Part shown: positions 44,282 to 53,122 of the stretch, piece after piece | Layout: each line of letters starts with the position of its first letter | Numbering within the stretch: position 1 is the first letter of the stretch | From: JAKJGA01 sp029554345 | GTDB lineage: Bacteria > Spirochaetota > UBA4802 > JAFGJZ01 | Reading direction: 5' to 3' | DNA: 64,000 nucleotides | Assembly (NCBI GenBank): GCA_035395685.1 | Contig: DAOPBR010000005.1 | Location: forward strand, 1-64,000 | Position numbers and translations under genes: made by a program | Notes under the pieces: generated by a model | Database searches by the model: none | Told to the model about the DNA's origin: nothing | Seen by the model: only the letters and a program-made list of their open reading frames with translations

Positions 44282-45231
44282 AACTTAAATATTTAATTCT
44301 GCCTTCTATCGCTCTGCTTTATGTTATTTTCCTTTCTTCAGGAGGAGATTTCATAAACGTGTTTTCATTAAGCCAAAACACTCCTGATTATTTTATTATA
44401 ATCAATCTGCGCATTCCAAGATTAATAATAGCATCAATAACCGGAGCTTCCTTAGCTCTAAGCGCTCTGGTATTTCAATCAATATTCAGAAATCCTCTTG
44501 CCGAAGCTTATACAACCGGAGTTTCAGGCGGAGCTTCTTTTGCCGCAGCATTTGCTATAATATTTGCAATGCCTTCTTCGTCTATTCCGCTTTTTGCTTT
44601 TGCAGGAGCTTCGTTTTCAGCCGCAGTTACGGTAATTGCGGCAAAACGTTTCGAACTTTCTGATTCAAGACTTATTCTCTTTGGGGTAAGTTTAAATATG
44701 TTTTTTTCATCAGCAGTTATGTTATTGTTTTCATTTTCTGAATCCAGAGCCGTACACAAAGCGTTGTCATGGATGATGGGAGATATATCGATTGCAAGAT
44801 TTGAATTAACTCCGTTTATAATTCCGGTATTTATTATATCATTTTTAGTGATACTTTATAATTATCAAAAACTTACAATTATTTCCTTCGGAGAATCCTT
44901 TAGAATCGGATCAGGAATAAGAAATTCTGATATTTTAATTCTTTTTCTTGCAGCCTCAGCACTTGTTTCTATTTCCGTTTCAGCAGCCGGAGTTATTCCG
45001 TTTGTCGGATTGATTATTCCGCATCTCGTGAGACACTTCGCAGGAGAGAGTACAAAAAAATTAATATTACTTGTTCCTGTTTGCGGAGCTGTTTTTTTAG
45101 CATTATGCGATACTTTTGCAAGATCAGTTTTTTATCCCTTTGAAATTCCAGCAGGAATAATAACAGGTTTCGCAGGCGGCGCATTTTTTCTTTTAATAAT
45201 ATTTAAAGGAACTGCCCGAAAAGTTATTTAG
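44278..45231 (+). CDS. FecCD/BtuC-type ABC transporter permease
   Basis: 317 residues with about nine to ten membrane helices. Family landmarks: RIPRLIIASITGASLALSAL, FRNPLAEAYTTGVSGGASF, and AAGVIPFVGLIIPHLVRH near 235-255. Imports B12 or iron complexes with the preceding binding protein. The cognate ATPase is missing: the next gene is a DprA-like protein. Confidence 0.9.
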   Translation: MKLKYLILPSIALLYVIFLSSGGDFINVFSLSQNTPDYFIIINLRIPRLIIASITGASLALSALVFQSIFRNPLAEAYTTGVSGGASFAAAFAIIFAMPSSSIPLFAFAGASFSAAVTVIAAKRFELSDSRLILFGVSLNMFFSSAVMLLFSFSESRAVHKALSWMMGDISIARFELTPFIIPVFIISFLVILYNYQKLTIISFGESFRIGSGIRNSDILILFLAASALVSISVSAAGVIPFVGLIIPHLVRHFAGESTKKLILLVPVCGAVFLALCDTFARSVFYPFEIPAGIITGFAGGAFFLLIIFKGTARKVI

Positions 45232-45246
45232 TTATATGGAGAAATA

Positions 45247-46176
45247 ATGAACAGAAATACACAGTGGATTGCACTTGAACGCGCTGAAGGAATAGGAAGT
45301 GCTTCAATTTCTGAAATATATGAAACGCTTAAATCTTTATCGCTTAACATAGAAGATTTATTTTCTCTTTCTGAAAAGGAAATTAGAGAAGAATTTTCTT
45401 TTAAAGAAAGTATTATTAAAGGTATCATTTCTGCAATAAAAATATCTGATGAAATTGAAGATGATTGCGCTGATATGGAAGAAGTCGGAATTAAACCGCT
45501 ATTCATATTCAGCAAAGATTACCCGGAAATTTTAAAACAGCGGTTGGGGAACTCCGCTCCTCCAATTCTATATTTAATGGGTTCTCCGCAGATTCTTAAT
45601 GAACCTCTTGCTGCAGTTCTCGCTCATTCAGAAACCAGCGAGAAAGGTTCAATGATTATATTTAAAGGAGCTAAAGCCCTGGCTTCTCATTCAATTACTA
45701 CTGTCGGAAATATGAGCAAAGGCGGGGGGTCTATTCTTCACAGATCAACTATCGAAGCAGGAGGAAAAACAATCGGAATTCTCCCCTGTGGATTTTTCAC
45801 TTACACTATGACTGATAAAATTCAATCTATCTATAATCCTGACAATTTTCTAATTATTTCACCTTTTTATCTAAAAGAAGAATTCAATATTTTCAGGGCA
45901 ATAGAAAGAAACAAATTGATATGCGCTTTATCTAAAGCCGTGTTCATTGTTGAATCCCCTGCAAAGGATGAAGGTGGAATCTTCGAAGCTGCGAAATCAT
46001 CTCAGAAAATGCATATTCCGCTTTTTACTGCGGAATATGCAGAATATTCAGAACCATCGATGGGAAACCCTACACTAATTAAAGAATACGGAGCCCAGCC
46101 TATTAGAGGAAGGAAAGATGAAAACGGTGTAAGTCCCAATCTTGATGCATTTATTGCAAAAATTAAGTTTACCTAA
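45247..46176 (+). CDS. Divergent DprA/Smf-like protein
   Basis: 309 residues, ATG preceded by tatggagaaata. The core matches DprA: KDYPEILKQRLGNSAPPILYLMG, EAGGKTIGILPCGFFTYTM, FNIFRAIERNKLICALSKAVFIVES and GGIFEAAK. But the usual GSRxxSxYG motif is replaced by LAHSETSEKGSM, and the SGGArGID motif by NMSKGGGSIL. DprA loads RecA on incoming single-stranded DNA in transformation. These changes make the role uncertain. It follows the permease by 15 bases. Convergent overlap of 4 bases with the DUF2238 gene. Confidence 0.7.
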   Translation: MNRNTQWIALERAEGIGSASISEIYETLKSLSLNIEDLFSLSEKEIREEFSFKESIIKGIISAIKISDEIEDDCADMEEVGIKPLFIFSKDYPEILKQRLGNSAPPILYLMGSPQILNEPLAAVLAHSETSEKGSMIIFKGAKALASHSITTVGNMSKGGGSILHRSTIEAGGKTIGILPCGFFTYTMTDKIQSIYNPDNFLIISPFYLKEEFNIFRAIERNKLICALSKAVFIVESPAKDEGGIFEAAKSSQKMHIPLFTAEYAEYSEPSMGNPTLIKEYGAQPIRGRKDENGVSPNLDAFIAKIKFT

Positions 46177-46775
46177 TTTTTCAGTTTATTCATGGACATA
46201 TCATGAAGCCGTGAAAAAAACATAACTGCAATAATAGCGCCTATTGTTGCATAAAGCATATCCGACTGTGTATCCCAAACATATCCTTGTGTTCCGAGAA
46301 ATGAATCCGCCGATTCTCCGGTAGCAACCGATACCCACCATTCAACAAATTCATAAAATGCACTTATTGCAAGACAAATAGAAACAACGATATATTTCAG
46401 CCAGTTTTTGCCATTGACGACTTTTAATCTGACAAGAAGTTCTCTCGCAATAAATGCAGGAACAAAACCCTGCATAAAATGACCGACTTTGTCATAATTA
46501 TTCCTCTCAAGACCGAATGCATCTTTGAAATAATTAAATAGTGGAACTTCTGCGTAAGTATATTTTGCTCCTATTAATAATACAAAACAGTGAACGAGAA
46601 TAAATGAATACACAAACCAAGAAAATTTGAATTTTTTATAAGTCAGAGATAGAATCAAAAAAAATAAAATTGCGGGAGCAGCTTCTAGAAACCATGTAAA
46701 ATAATCATGAGGATTTATAAGTGACCAGATAAACACCGCAAAAAACAAAATTATATAAACTGTTATTCTTTTCAT
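46173..46775 (-). CDS. DUF2238 (YjdF-like) membrane protein
   Basis: 200 residues with five to six hydrophobic helices. The segment YDKVGHFMQGFVPAFIARELLVR and, later, YEFVEWW and LGTQGYVWDTQSDM match the DUF2238/YjdF family. Function unknown. The conserved Glu/His/Asp residues on the helices suggest metal binding. Confidence 0.83.
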   Translation of the reverse strand: MKRITVYIILFFAVFIWSLINPHDYFTWFLEAAPAILFFLILSLTYKKFKFSWFVYSFILVHCFVLLIGAKYTYAEVPLFNYFKDAFGLERNNYDKVGHFMQGFVPAFIARELLVRLKVVNGKNWLKYIVVSICLAISAFYEFVEWWVSVATGESADSFLGTQGYVWDTQSDMLYATIGAIIAVMFFSRLHDMSMNKLKN

Positions 46776-46828
46776 ACTGCCTCGTTTTAGTTATAATCAG
46801 TCATATATTTACAACTGATATGAGTTCT

Positions 46829-47494
46829 TTATTTTATATTACTTATAAAGGAATTCCAGATTGTCATTGTTCTGTCCTTATAATATTCATCTTTAAAACC
46901 TCTAAGATCTACCTTCAAACCGCCCTTCTTCTTATAATAAATATCGGCTAAACCTGCTTTATCATTTCCGAGATAGATTTCAATCCTTGAATATCCTTGT
47001 TTCTCGATCCGTTTTACTGCCAATCCTTCATTCATTATATAAGAACAGAAAGTTTCGGCATATGATATTCTTTCATTTTCTGTATCGTTCAGAGCCGGCT
47101 TCGACATTGCTCCTTTTTTTGCAAGAGTGTCGGCAACTTCATTATATTCATCACCTGAATGTGCTTTTACTTTTATCCATTTGATGATGATTCCTGATTC
47201 TTTTACAAATGAAGCATAATCTTTTGTAAGTTTGATGTTGGTTTTCCATTTTCCTTGTGCCCAAGATGAAACACCTTCATAATCATAGTGAATCATAATA
47301 TCATTTACAGAGTTTTCTTTGCACCAAAGCAAAACTTTTTTAGCAGCTTCAATTTCTCCAGCAACCTGCCGATGCGATCCGTCAGAATCAACATATCCTG
47401 ATTCTTGATGTATAACATCATTTTCACGAACAATTACGAAACCATAGCCGGTATTGCCATTAATAAATGATCCATCAACATAAGCTTTATACAT
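46829..47494 (-). CDS. Ribonuclease H-type protein with C-terminal extension
   Basis: 221 residues. Residues 1-135 are an RNase H fold with all acidic residues: YVDGSF, AGEIEAAKK, HYDYEGV, ADTLAKKG. A further 80 residues (from about 140) follow, including AETFCSYIMNEGLAVKRIEK and ADIYYKKKGGLKVDLRG, not part of a standard RNase HI. It would cut RNA in RNA-DNA hybrids. It overlaps the prephenate dehydrogenase gene by 8 bases. Confidence 0.87.
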   Translation of the reverse strand: MYKAYVDGSFINGNTGYGFVIVRENDVIHQESGYVDSDGSHRQVAGEIEAAKKVLLWCKENSVNDIMIHYDYEGVSSWAQGKWKTNIKLTKDYASFVKESGIIIKWIKVKAHSGDEYNEVADTLAKKGAMSKPALNDTENERISYAETFCSYIMNEGLAVKRIEKQGYSRIEIYLGNDKAGLADIYYKKKGGLKVDLRGFKDEYYKDRTMTIWNSFISNIK

Positions 47495-48338
47495 CAGATC
47501 CGGACCCCTTTAGCTTTGATGCGAAATCAATTATTCTGTCTGTCCTTTTCTCTGCATCTATTTTTGTGTCTCCGAGATAATCCGATGCAAGTTTAAACTG
47601 TTCTATAAAACTTTCCCTGTCTTTGCTTATTACTGATTCTAAAAGTTCCTGAGATGTTTTAATATATGTTTCAAGAATTTCAGGCACTTTTGGATTAGAT
47701 ATGGCAATATCGGCATATAATTCGGGATTTTGATTCAAAATTCTCTCAGCAAAATCAACCCTCATCCGGTAAACAGGTGAAGCGAATTTTTCAATTTCTT
47801 CAGGAACGGCATTCATTTTTCTCATCGTATTTACCAGCGTTATTGAAGTAAAATGAATAAGACCTTGTACAATTGCCATTACTTCGTCATGTTTTTCGGG
47901 AGTCGAAATTTCAATTAAAGCTCCGGCTTTCTTAAACATTGCCGAAATTTCAGAAATCCATTTATTTCCACGGGCAGGAGTAAGAACAATAACCTGATTC
48001 TGAAGATTATTTACCGAAGGTCCGAAAACAGGATGACAGCCGATAACTTCACAGGTTGAATTTTCAAGCATTGCGTCAACTTCACGTTTTTTCAGGGAAG
48101 TGAAATCCATCAGTAAAGAATCTTTATTTACAAGAGGTGCTATGCGCTTTATAACTTCAATAGTGTGATTTATTGGTACTGTAACTATTACTATATCATT
48201 TGTCCTGGCACATTCCTCAGGAGTAACAGCTGTATGTCTGGATGAAACCGTTACAGTATGACCCATTGATGCAAAAACGCCGGAAAATAGAGAACCCATG
48301 CCTCCTGTTCCGCCGATTATTCCAATTTTTCGGTGCAT
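47487..48338 (-). CDS. tyrA: Prephenate dehydrogenase
   Basis: 283 residues. NAD-binding GIIGGTGGMGSLFSGVFASMG, then VTVPINHTIEVI and CHPVFGPSV with the catalytic His, and IVQGLIHFTS. Converts prephenate to 4-hydroxyphenylpyruvate in tyrosine synthesis. No ACT domain or chorismate mutase is attached. GTG or ATG at 48338: the ATG is preceded only by a weak site (ggtaat). Confidence 0.87.
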   Translation of the reverse strand: MHRKIGIIGGTGGMGSLFSGVFASMGHTVTVSSRHTAVTPEECARTNDIVIVTVPINHTIEVIKRIAPLVNKDSLLMDFTSLKKREVDAMLENSTCEVIGCHPVFGPSVNNLQNQVIVLTPARGNKWISEISAMFKKAGALIEISTPEKHDEVMAIVQGLIHFTSITLVNTMRKMNAVPEEIEKFASPVYRMRVDFAERILNQNPELYADIAISNPKVPEILETYIKTSQELLESVISKDRESFIEQFKLASDYLGDTKIDAEKRTDRIIDFASKLKGSGSDV

Positions 48339-48487
48339 TCAATTACCTTTGATTAAATAATGACGATTCATGTCATTGCAATGATCACAATTTCCAATAA
48401 TCCTGTAAACAAATTTCTTTTTATGTTTTTTTTGAAATTTACTTTACAGAGTTTAAAAGTAAAATATTCTGGACGCAGTGGTGTTAT

Positions 48488-49303
48488 ATGGAACTCGGTA
48501 GTATTTTCAAGCCTGAAAACGTTCTGTTTCTTACAAGTAATGAAAAACAAGTTGCAATCAAAGAAATGATTTCTCACCTTGAATCACAGAAAAAAATAAA
48601 TTCAACTCCCCGCTATTACGCACAGGTGATTCATCGTGAATCTCTCGAAAATACAGGCATAGGCAATGGATTTGCCATTCCTCATGCAAGAACAGATTCG
48701 GTTAACGAATTAAATTTTGTTTTTGGAATTTCTTCAGAAGGAATTAGCTATTCCAGTTATGATAATAAAAATGTTAAATACCTTCTTCTTTGCATTTTCC
48801 CGACATCAATGAGTACTGAATATCTTTTCCTTGTAAGTATGATCGCCAAAATATTTTCTGTTAAAAAAAACCGTGATGAACTTGATGGAGCAAAATCAAG
48901 TGATGATGTATATTCAATACTCAAAAAGCATTCAGAAAATTATTATGAAAATATTGATTCAAACAAACCTGTTCAAATGGATCATTCGGCAAATCTTGCA
49001 GGCGTACCTACTTCCGATCTTGAGCTTTTAATCAGACTTGACCGGTTAAACAGATTATATGATGATACAAAGAATCCGGAAATACATTCAAAAATTGAAT
49101 CACTTTGCGGATTAATCGACAAACGATCATTTGCGTATTATGAAAAAATGCGAAGTAAATGTTCTGAACCTTTTGCCATTGTTGAGAAGAATACTTGTTC
49201 CGGATGCCACATGAACATTCCGCCTATAGAAATAAACGAAATAATGGAAAGAAATAAAATTTCAATATGCTCTTATTGCGGCAGATTTCTGATTATTTTA
49301 TAG
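48488..49303 (+). CDS. PTS EIIA (PtsN-like) domain fused to a C4 zinc ribbon
   Basis: 271 residues. Residues about 5-150 are EIIA of the fructose/Ntr type with the phosphorylatable His in GNGFAIPHARTDS. Residues about 175-271 are a helical hairpin plus zinc ribbon: CSGCHMNIPPIEINEIM and SICSYCGRF, four Cys. This resembles the C-terminal half of DUF164-type zinc-ribbon proteins. Together with enzyme I at 37444 it suggests a regulatory PTS. Convergent overlap of 6 bases with the cardiolipin-synthase-like gene. Confidence 0.82.
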   Translation: MELGSIFKPENVLFLTSNEKQVAIKEMISHLESQKKINSTPRYYAQVIHRESLENTGIGNGFAIPHARTDSVNELNFVFGISSEGISYSSYDNKNVKYLLLCIFPTSMSTEYLFLVSMIAKIFSVKKNRDELDGAKSSDDVYSILKKHSENYYENIDSNKPVQMDHSANLAGVPTSDLELLIRLDRLNRLYDDTKNPEIHSKIESLCGLIDKRSFAYYEKMRSKCSEPFAIVEKNTCSGCHMNIPPIEINEIMERNKISICSYCGRFLIIL

Positions 49304-50497
49304 AAATTTTCTGAATCTATACGAAAGCCACTGCAAGACGAAGTGTATAACAGATCTTCTCTCGTAATGTTCCAGGGTCAGCTGTTTAGATTTAAAAATA
49401 TCCTTATTGAAAATTTCTTTCATATTATTACCGAAATCCTGATCGAGAATGACCGCATTAATCTCAAGATTATAATTAACACTTCTGCGGTCAAGATTTG
49501 CTGATCCGATAGTAGACCAAATTCCGTCAATTACTGCTGTTTTTGCGTGCAGAACAGAATAGTCATATTCGTAGATTTTAACACCATGCTTCAGAAATCT
49601 TTTATAAAGATACATTCCTGCGTATCTTACTATCGGTATATCAGTCTTTTTAGGAAGAATTAGACATACATCTACTCCCTTCATTGCAGAATTAATCAAT
49701 GCTCTGTATATTTTTGAATCAGGAACAAAGTAGGCATTTGTAATGTAAATAAATTCTTTTGCGTTTCTGATAGCTGAAAGATAAGATTCTTTTATCGGTT
49801 TAATATTTCTTCTGGTTTTACTTGAAAGAATCATAACAAGTTTCCCGTCCTGCTTGCTTAATTCCGGAAAATAAGAAGCAAAATCAGAAATTATTCCGCC
49901 GCTTCGTATATAGTTTTCCATAAAAAAATACTGGATATCTTTAACAGCGGGTCCTTCTATTTTAATATGAGTATCACGCCACTCATTGCCCTGATATTTT
50001 TTCCCTGCATATTCATTACCTATATTCATGCCGCCGATAAATGCAGTTTTGCCGTCAATAACCATAAGCTTTCTGTGATCTCGAAGATTTATTTTAAATA
50101 TCTTTCTTATATTGAATATAGGATGAAATTCTATAATATCAATACCTGAAGATTTCATAAAATCGAAGAGTTTAGAATTTGTCTGTACTGATCCGATTGA
50201 ATCATATATAAGATTAATTTCAACACCGCGTGCCGATGCTTTTACGAGCTCTTTTGCAATTAACCATCCTACATTATCGCTGTTAAAAATATAAGTTTCA
50301 AGATTAATGCTTTTTTTCGCTTTTTTAATTGAAGATAATATCAATGAAAAACATTCGTCTCCGTCTGTTATAACTTTGATATTATTTCCTCCTGAAAGAC
50401 CTCCAATTCTGAGTTTTCTCATCTCTCTTAAATACTTTGGAAGAAAGTAGCGGTTTTTTAACGATTTAAGATGTGAAATGTTACTGAGATCACTCAT
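49298..50497 (-). CDS. Cardiolipin synthase-type phospholipase D protein
   Basis: 399 residues. Two HKD motifs: DHRKLMVIDGKTAFIGGMNIG (about 138-158) and HAKTAVIDGIWSTIGSANLD (about 317-336). Joins phosphatidylglycerol units to cardiolipin by family. Usual N-terminal membrane helices are lacking, as in ClsB-type proteins, so membrane contact is peripheral. It overlaps the clpC gene end by 4 bases. Confidence 0.87.
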   Translation of the reverse strand: MSDLSNISHLKSLKNRYFLPKYLREMRKLRIGGLSGGNNIKVITDGDECFSLILSSIKKAKKSINLETYIFNSDNVGWLIAKELVKASARGVEINLIYDSIGSVQTNSKLFDFMKSSGIDIIEFHPIFNIRKIFKINLRDHRKLMVIDGKTAFIGGMNIGNEYAGKKYQGNEWRDTHIKIEGPAVKDIQYFFMENYIRSGGIISDFASYFPELSKQDGKLVMILSSKTRRNIKPIKESYLSAIRNAKEFIYITNAYFVPDSKIYRALINSAMKGVDVCLILPKKTDIPIVRYAGMYLYKRFLKHGVKIYEYDYSVLHAKTAVIDGIWSTIGSANLDRRSVNYNLEINAVILDQDFGNNMKEIFNKDIFKSKQLTLEHYERRSVIHFVLQWLSYRFRKFL

Positions 50498-52170
50498 TTA
50501 GTCAAGACAGCTTTTCTTTTCTTGGATTTAGTTTCGATTATAAAATCAATCATATCATTAAAAATTACTTTTATTGAAATTATTTCACCCGGATTAGATG
50601 ATATAATTTTTGAGGATAAACAATCTTCAATTTCTGTTTGAATTATTCTTCTTAAAAATCTGGCACCATACTCATCACTAAAACCTTTTTCAGCGATATA
50701 ATCAACAACTTCCGGATTAAAATCAATGTCAATTTTTCTTTCCAAAAGAGTATTCTTAATTTCTTTAAACATTAAAATCACTATTTCTTTTATATCAGAT
50801 CGGTTTAAATGCGAAAAGGCGATTATTTCATCAATTCTGTTTATAAACTCAGGATTAAATGATTTTTTAACTTCATCAAATGCTTTTACGCTTTCTTCGA
50901 TAGAGCTCCCGGCAAATCCCAGTTTTCCGGTACGGTCGAATCTCGAATTTCCTATATTTGATGTCATTATTATCAATGTGTCACGGAATGAAATTTTGTT
51001 ACCGGAATTATCTGTTAATTCACCTTCATCAAATATTTGAAGTAGAATATTAAAGAAATCAGGATGAGCCTTCTCAATTTCGTCGAATAGAATTACGCAA
51101 TACGGCTTTCGCTTGATTTTTTCCGTAAGTTGTCCCCCATCTTCATAGCCGACATATCCCGGAGGTGAACCGGCTAGACGCGACACAGCATGCTTCTCCA
51201 TATATTCACTCATATCGATTCTAATAAGTGAGTTGTTGTCACCGAAATAATTACGTGCAAGCACCTTTGCAAGTTCTGTTTTTCCGACTCCGGTAGGTCC
51301 TGCGAAGAGAAATATACCGATTGGTCTGTTGGTTCTGCGAAGACCTGCTGTTGATCGTCTTAAAGATCTGCAAATTGAAGATATTGCAGATTCCTGACCG
51401 ATTATTTCCTTCTGTAAATATTTTTCAAGATTCAAAATCTTATTCTTATCTTCAAAACCCATTTCAGCAACAGGAATTGAAGTAGATTGAGATATTATTT
51501 TTTTAATGCAGTCTTCTGTAACAGTTACGGAATATTTTCCAGTTCTATTTTTCCAATCTGAAAATTTTTTAGAAAAATCTTTTTTTAATTTTATTATCTC
51601 ATCTCTGACAAAAGCCGCTTGTTCATACTTTTGATTTTCTACATATAACATTTTTTCAGATTTTTTTTCATCGATAATTTTTTCAATTTGCGAAATATCT
51701 TCCGGTTTAAATGAGTTTTCAAGTTTAGCTTTTGCACCGGCCTCATCAAGAAGATCAATCGCTTTGTCCGGAAGAAATCTGTCACGGATATATCTTGCAG
51801 ATAATCTGGCCGCAGCCTCAATAGCCGAATCTTCATATTTTACTTTATGATGCTGTTCAAATGATTCTTTAAGTCCGGTCAATATTTTAACAGTACCTTC
51901 AATGGAAGGTTCTTTTACAAGTACTGTCTGAAATCTTCTTTCCAGTGCAGCATCCTTTTCTATATACTTTTTATATTCTTTAAGAGTGGTTGCGCCTATA
52001 CACTGAATTTCGCTTCTGGCAAGAAACGGCTTAAGAATATTTGCAGCATCAATTGCTCCTTCGGCAGCACCCACTCCCATTATTGTATGAAGCTCGTCGA
52101 TAAACAGAATTATATTGGCAGAATTTTTTATTTCATTAATGATTTTTTTTAATCTGTCTTCAAATTCTCC
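50494..52170 (-). CDS. clpC: ATP-dependent Clp protease ATP-binding subunit ClpC (5' part lost in assembly gap)
   Basis: About 558 residues up to the run of N. Sequence starts in D1 just past the Walker A (GEFEDRLKKIINEI), then IILFIDELHTIMGVGAAEGA, a UVR motif (EKMLYVENQKYEQAAFVRDE), and D2 with GPTGVGKTELAKVLARNYFG, DMSEYMEKHAVSRL and ILFDEIEKAH. HSP100 unfoldase working with ClpP. The N-terminal Clp-N domains and the D1 Walker A must lie in the gap. The frame crosses the gap into the McsB-like gene only because the gap was written as 100 N. Confidence 0.93.
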   Translation of the reverse strand, partial: GEFEDRLKKIINEIKNSANIILFIDELHTIMGVGAAEGAIDAANILKPFLARSEIQCIGATTLKEYKKYIEKDAALERRFQTVLVKEPSIEGTVKILTGLKESFEQHHKVKYEDSAIEAAARLSARYIRDRFLPDKAIDLLDEAGAKAKLENSFKPEDISQIEKIIDEKKSEKMLYVENQKYEQAAFVRDEIIKLKKDFSKKFSDWKNRTGKYSVTVTEDCIKKIISQSTSIPVAEMGFEDKNKILNLEKYLQKEIIGQESAISSICRSLRRSTAGLRRTNRPIGIFLFAGPTGVGKTELAKVLARNYFGDNNSLIRIDMSEYMEKHAVSRLAGSPPGYVGYEDGGQLTEKIKRKPYCVILFDEIEKAHPDFFNILLQIFDEGELTDNSGNKISFRDTLIIMTSNIGNSRFDRTGKLGFAGSSIEESVKAFDEVKKSFNPEFINRIDEIIAFSHLNRSDIKEIVILMFKEIKNTLLERKIDIDFNPEVVDYIAEKGFSDEYGARFLRRIIQTEIEDCLSSKIISSNPGEIISIKVIFNDMIDFIIETKSKKRKAVLTK

Positions 52171-52270
52171 NNNNNNNNNNNNNNNNNNNNNNNNNNNNNN
52201 NNNNNNNNNNNNNNNNNNNNNNNNNNNNNNNNNNNNNNNNNNNNNNNNNNNNNNNNNNNNNNNNNNNNNN
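52171..52270. other. Assembly gap (100 N)
   Basis: Exactly 100 N, a common placeholder for a gap of unknown length. Flanks are the C-terminal part of a McsB-like gene and the middle of clpC D1. About 1 kb of coding sequence should be missing, judged from the lengths of the two families. Confidence 0.95.
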
Positions 52271-53121
52271 CCGCATCTTATATTCGATAAATGTTCGAGA
52301 GATTCCTGGTGAGAAAGCATTTTTGCTCTTTCAAGAATACCGAGCGATTTCATAATTTTATCTTCGAAATCAACTTTATTTTCTGAATAATATTCTTCAC
52401 GGGTTTCATTTTCCATTTGAATAAGTGTTGAAGATATATCTGTTATTTGAGAAGAAATATCTTCTTCGGATGAACCAAAGGAGTATTTGTTTGAAATTCT
52501 ATAAATGCCGATATTATTTGAAGCAGTTGAATTGTTATAATTTTCAAATAGTATTCCGGTTTTACTCAATCGTTTTTGAATTTCAATTGTTGCCTTTATT
52601 AAGGACAATACCGGCAAATGAAGAAATGTATAAGCGAATGAGGCTGAGCCCGATTTCTGCAAAGAGGACATCACGTGACCGAATTTCTCAGAAAAAGAAT
52701 ATGCTGAAACAGAATTTATTATTTTATCAATTTTAACTGCTTCTTTCAAAGCTGATTTTATTGCCAAACCGTTTTTAATTATATTAATGCACAAATGCTC
52801 TGAACATAAAAAAGTTAACGAATAGCCTTTGTTTGGATTTACAAGAAATGTCGAATTATCTGTTTTATCTGATTGAATCAAGCCCGTTTCGGAGAGATAA
52901 TCTACATAATCAGAATCACTGTCATTAGTCAAGGATAACAGAGATTTGGATTTTAAACTGGGCTTAATTAAATCCTGTTTTTGCTGCATTCTTTCAAAAA
53001 AAATAGAATCATCCTCTGTCTGAAATGATAAATCTGAAAACGTACGGTATAATAACAGACCGCTTGAAAGTGCTGATTCCGGTTTTATTCCTGGCTTTAG
53101 CCATTTGATTGATTCTTGCAA
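52271..53121 (-). CDS. McsB-like pseudokinase (arginine kinase fold, catalytic residues lost), 3' end in gap
   Basis: 283 residues to the gap, start TTG 53121 with a weak ribosome site, one base after the mcsA stop. It aligns along its length with McsB: FLHLPVLSLIKATIEIQ matches MxHLPALVLTRQINRI, and NIGIYRISNKYSFGSSEEDI matches NIFQISNQITLGKSEQDI. But SSRIRLARN reads SSGLLLYRT, NEEDHIRIQ reads CSEHLCIN, CPTNVGTGLR reads SSLQKSGSAS and RGxxGEGS reads ENYNNSTAS. All arginine/cysteine residues for ATP and substrate are gone. It is probably a non-catalytic partner of McsA/ClpC. Confidence 0.75.
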
Positions 53122-53122
53122 A

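Noticed and set aside
50494..53121. A single 875-residue McsB-ClpC fusion protein
   Set aside because: The frame spans 100 N placed by the assembler. Both families are separate genes elsewhere and about 340 residues are missing between the flanks.
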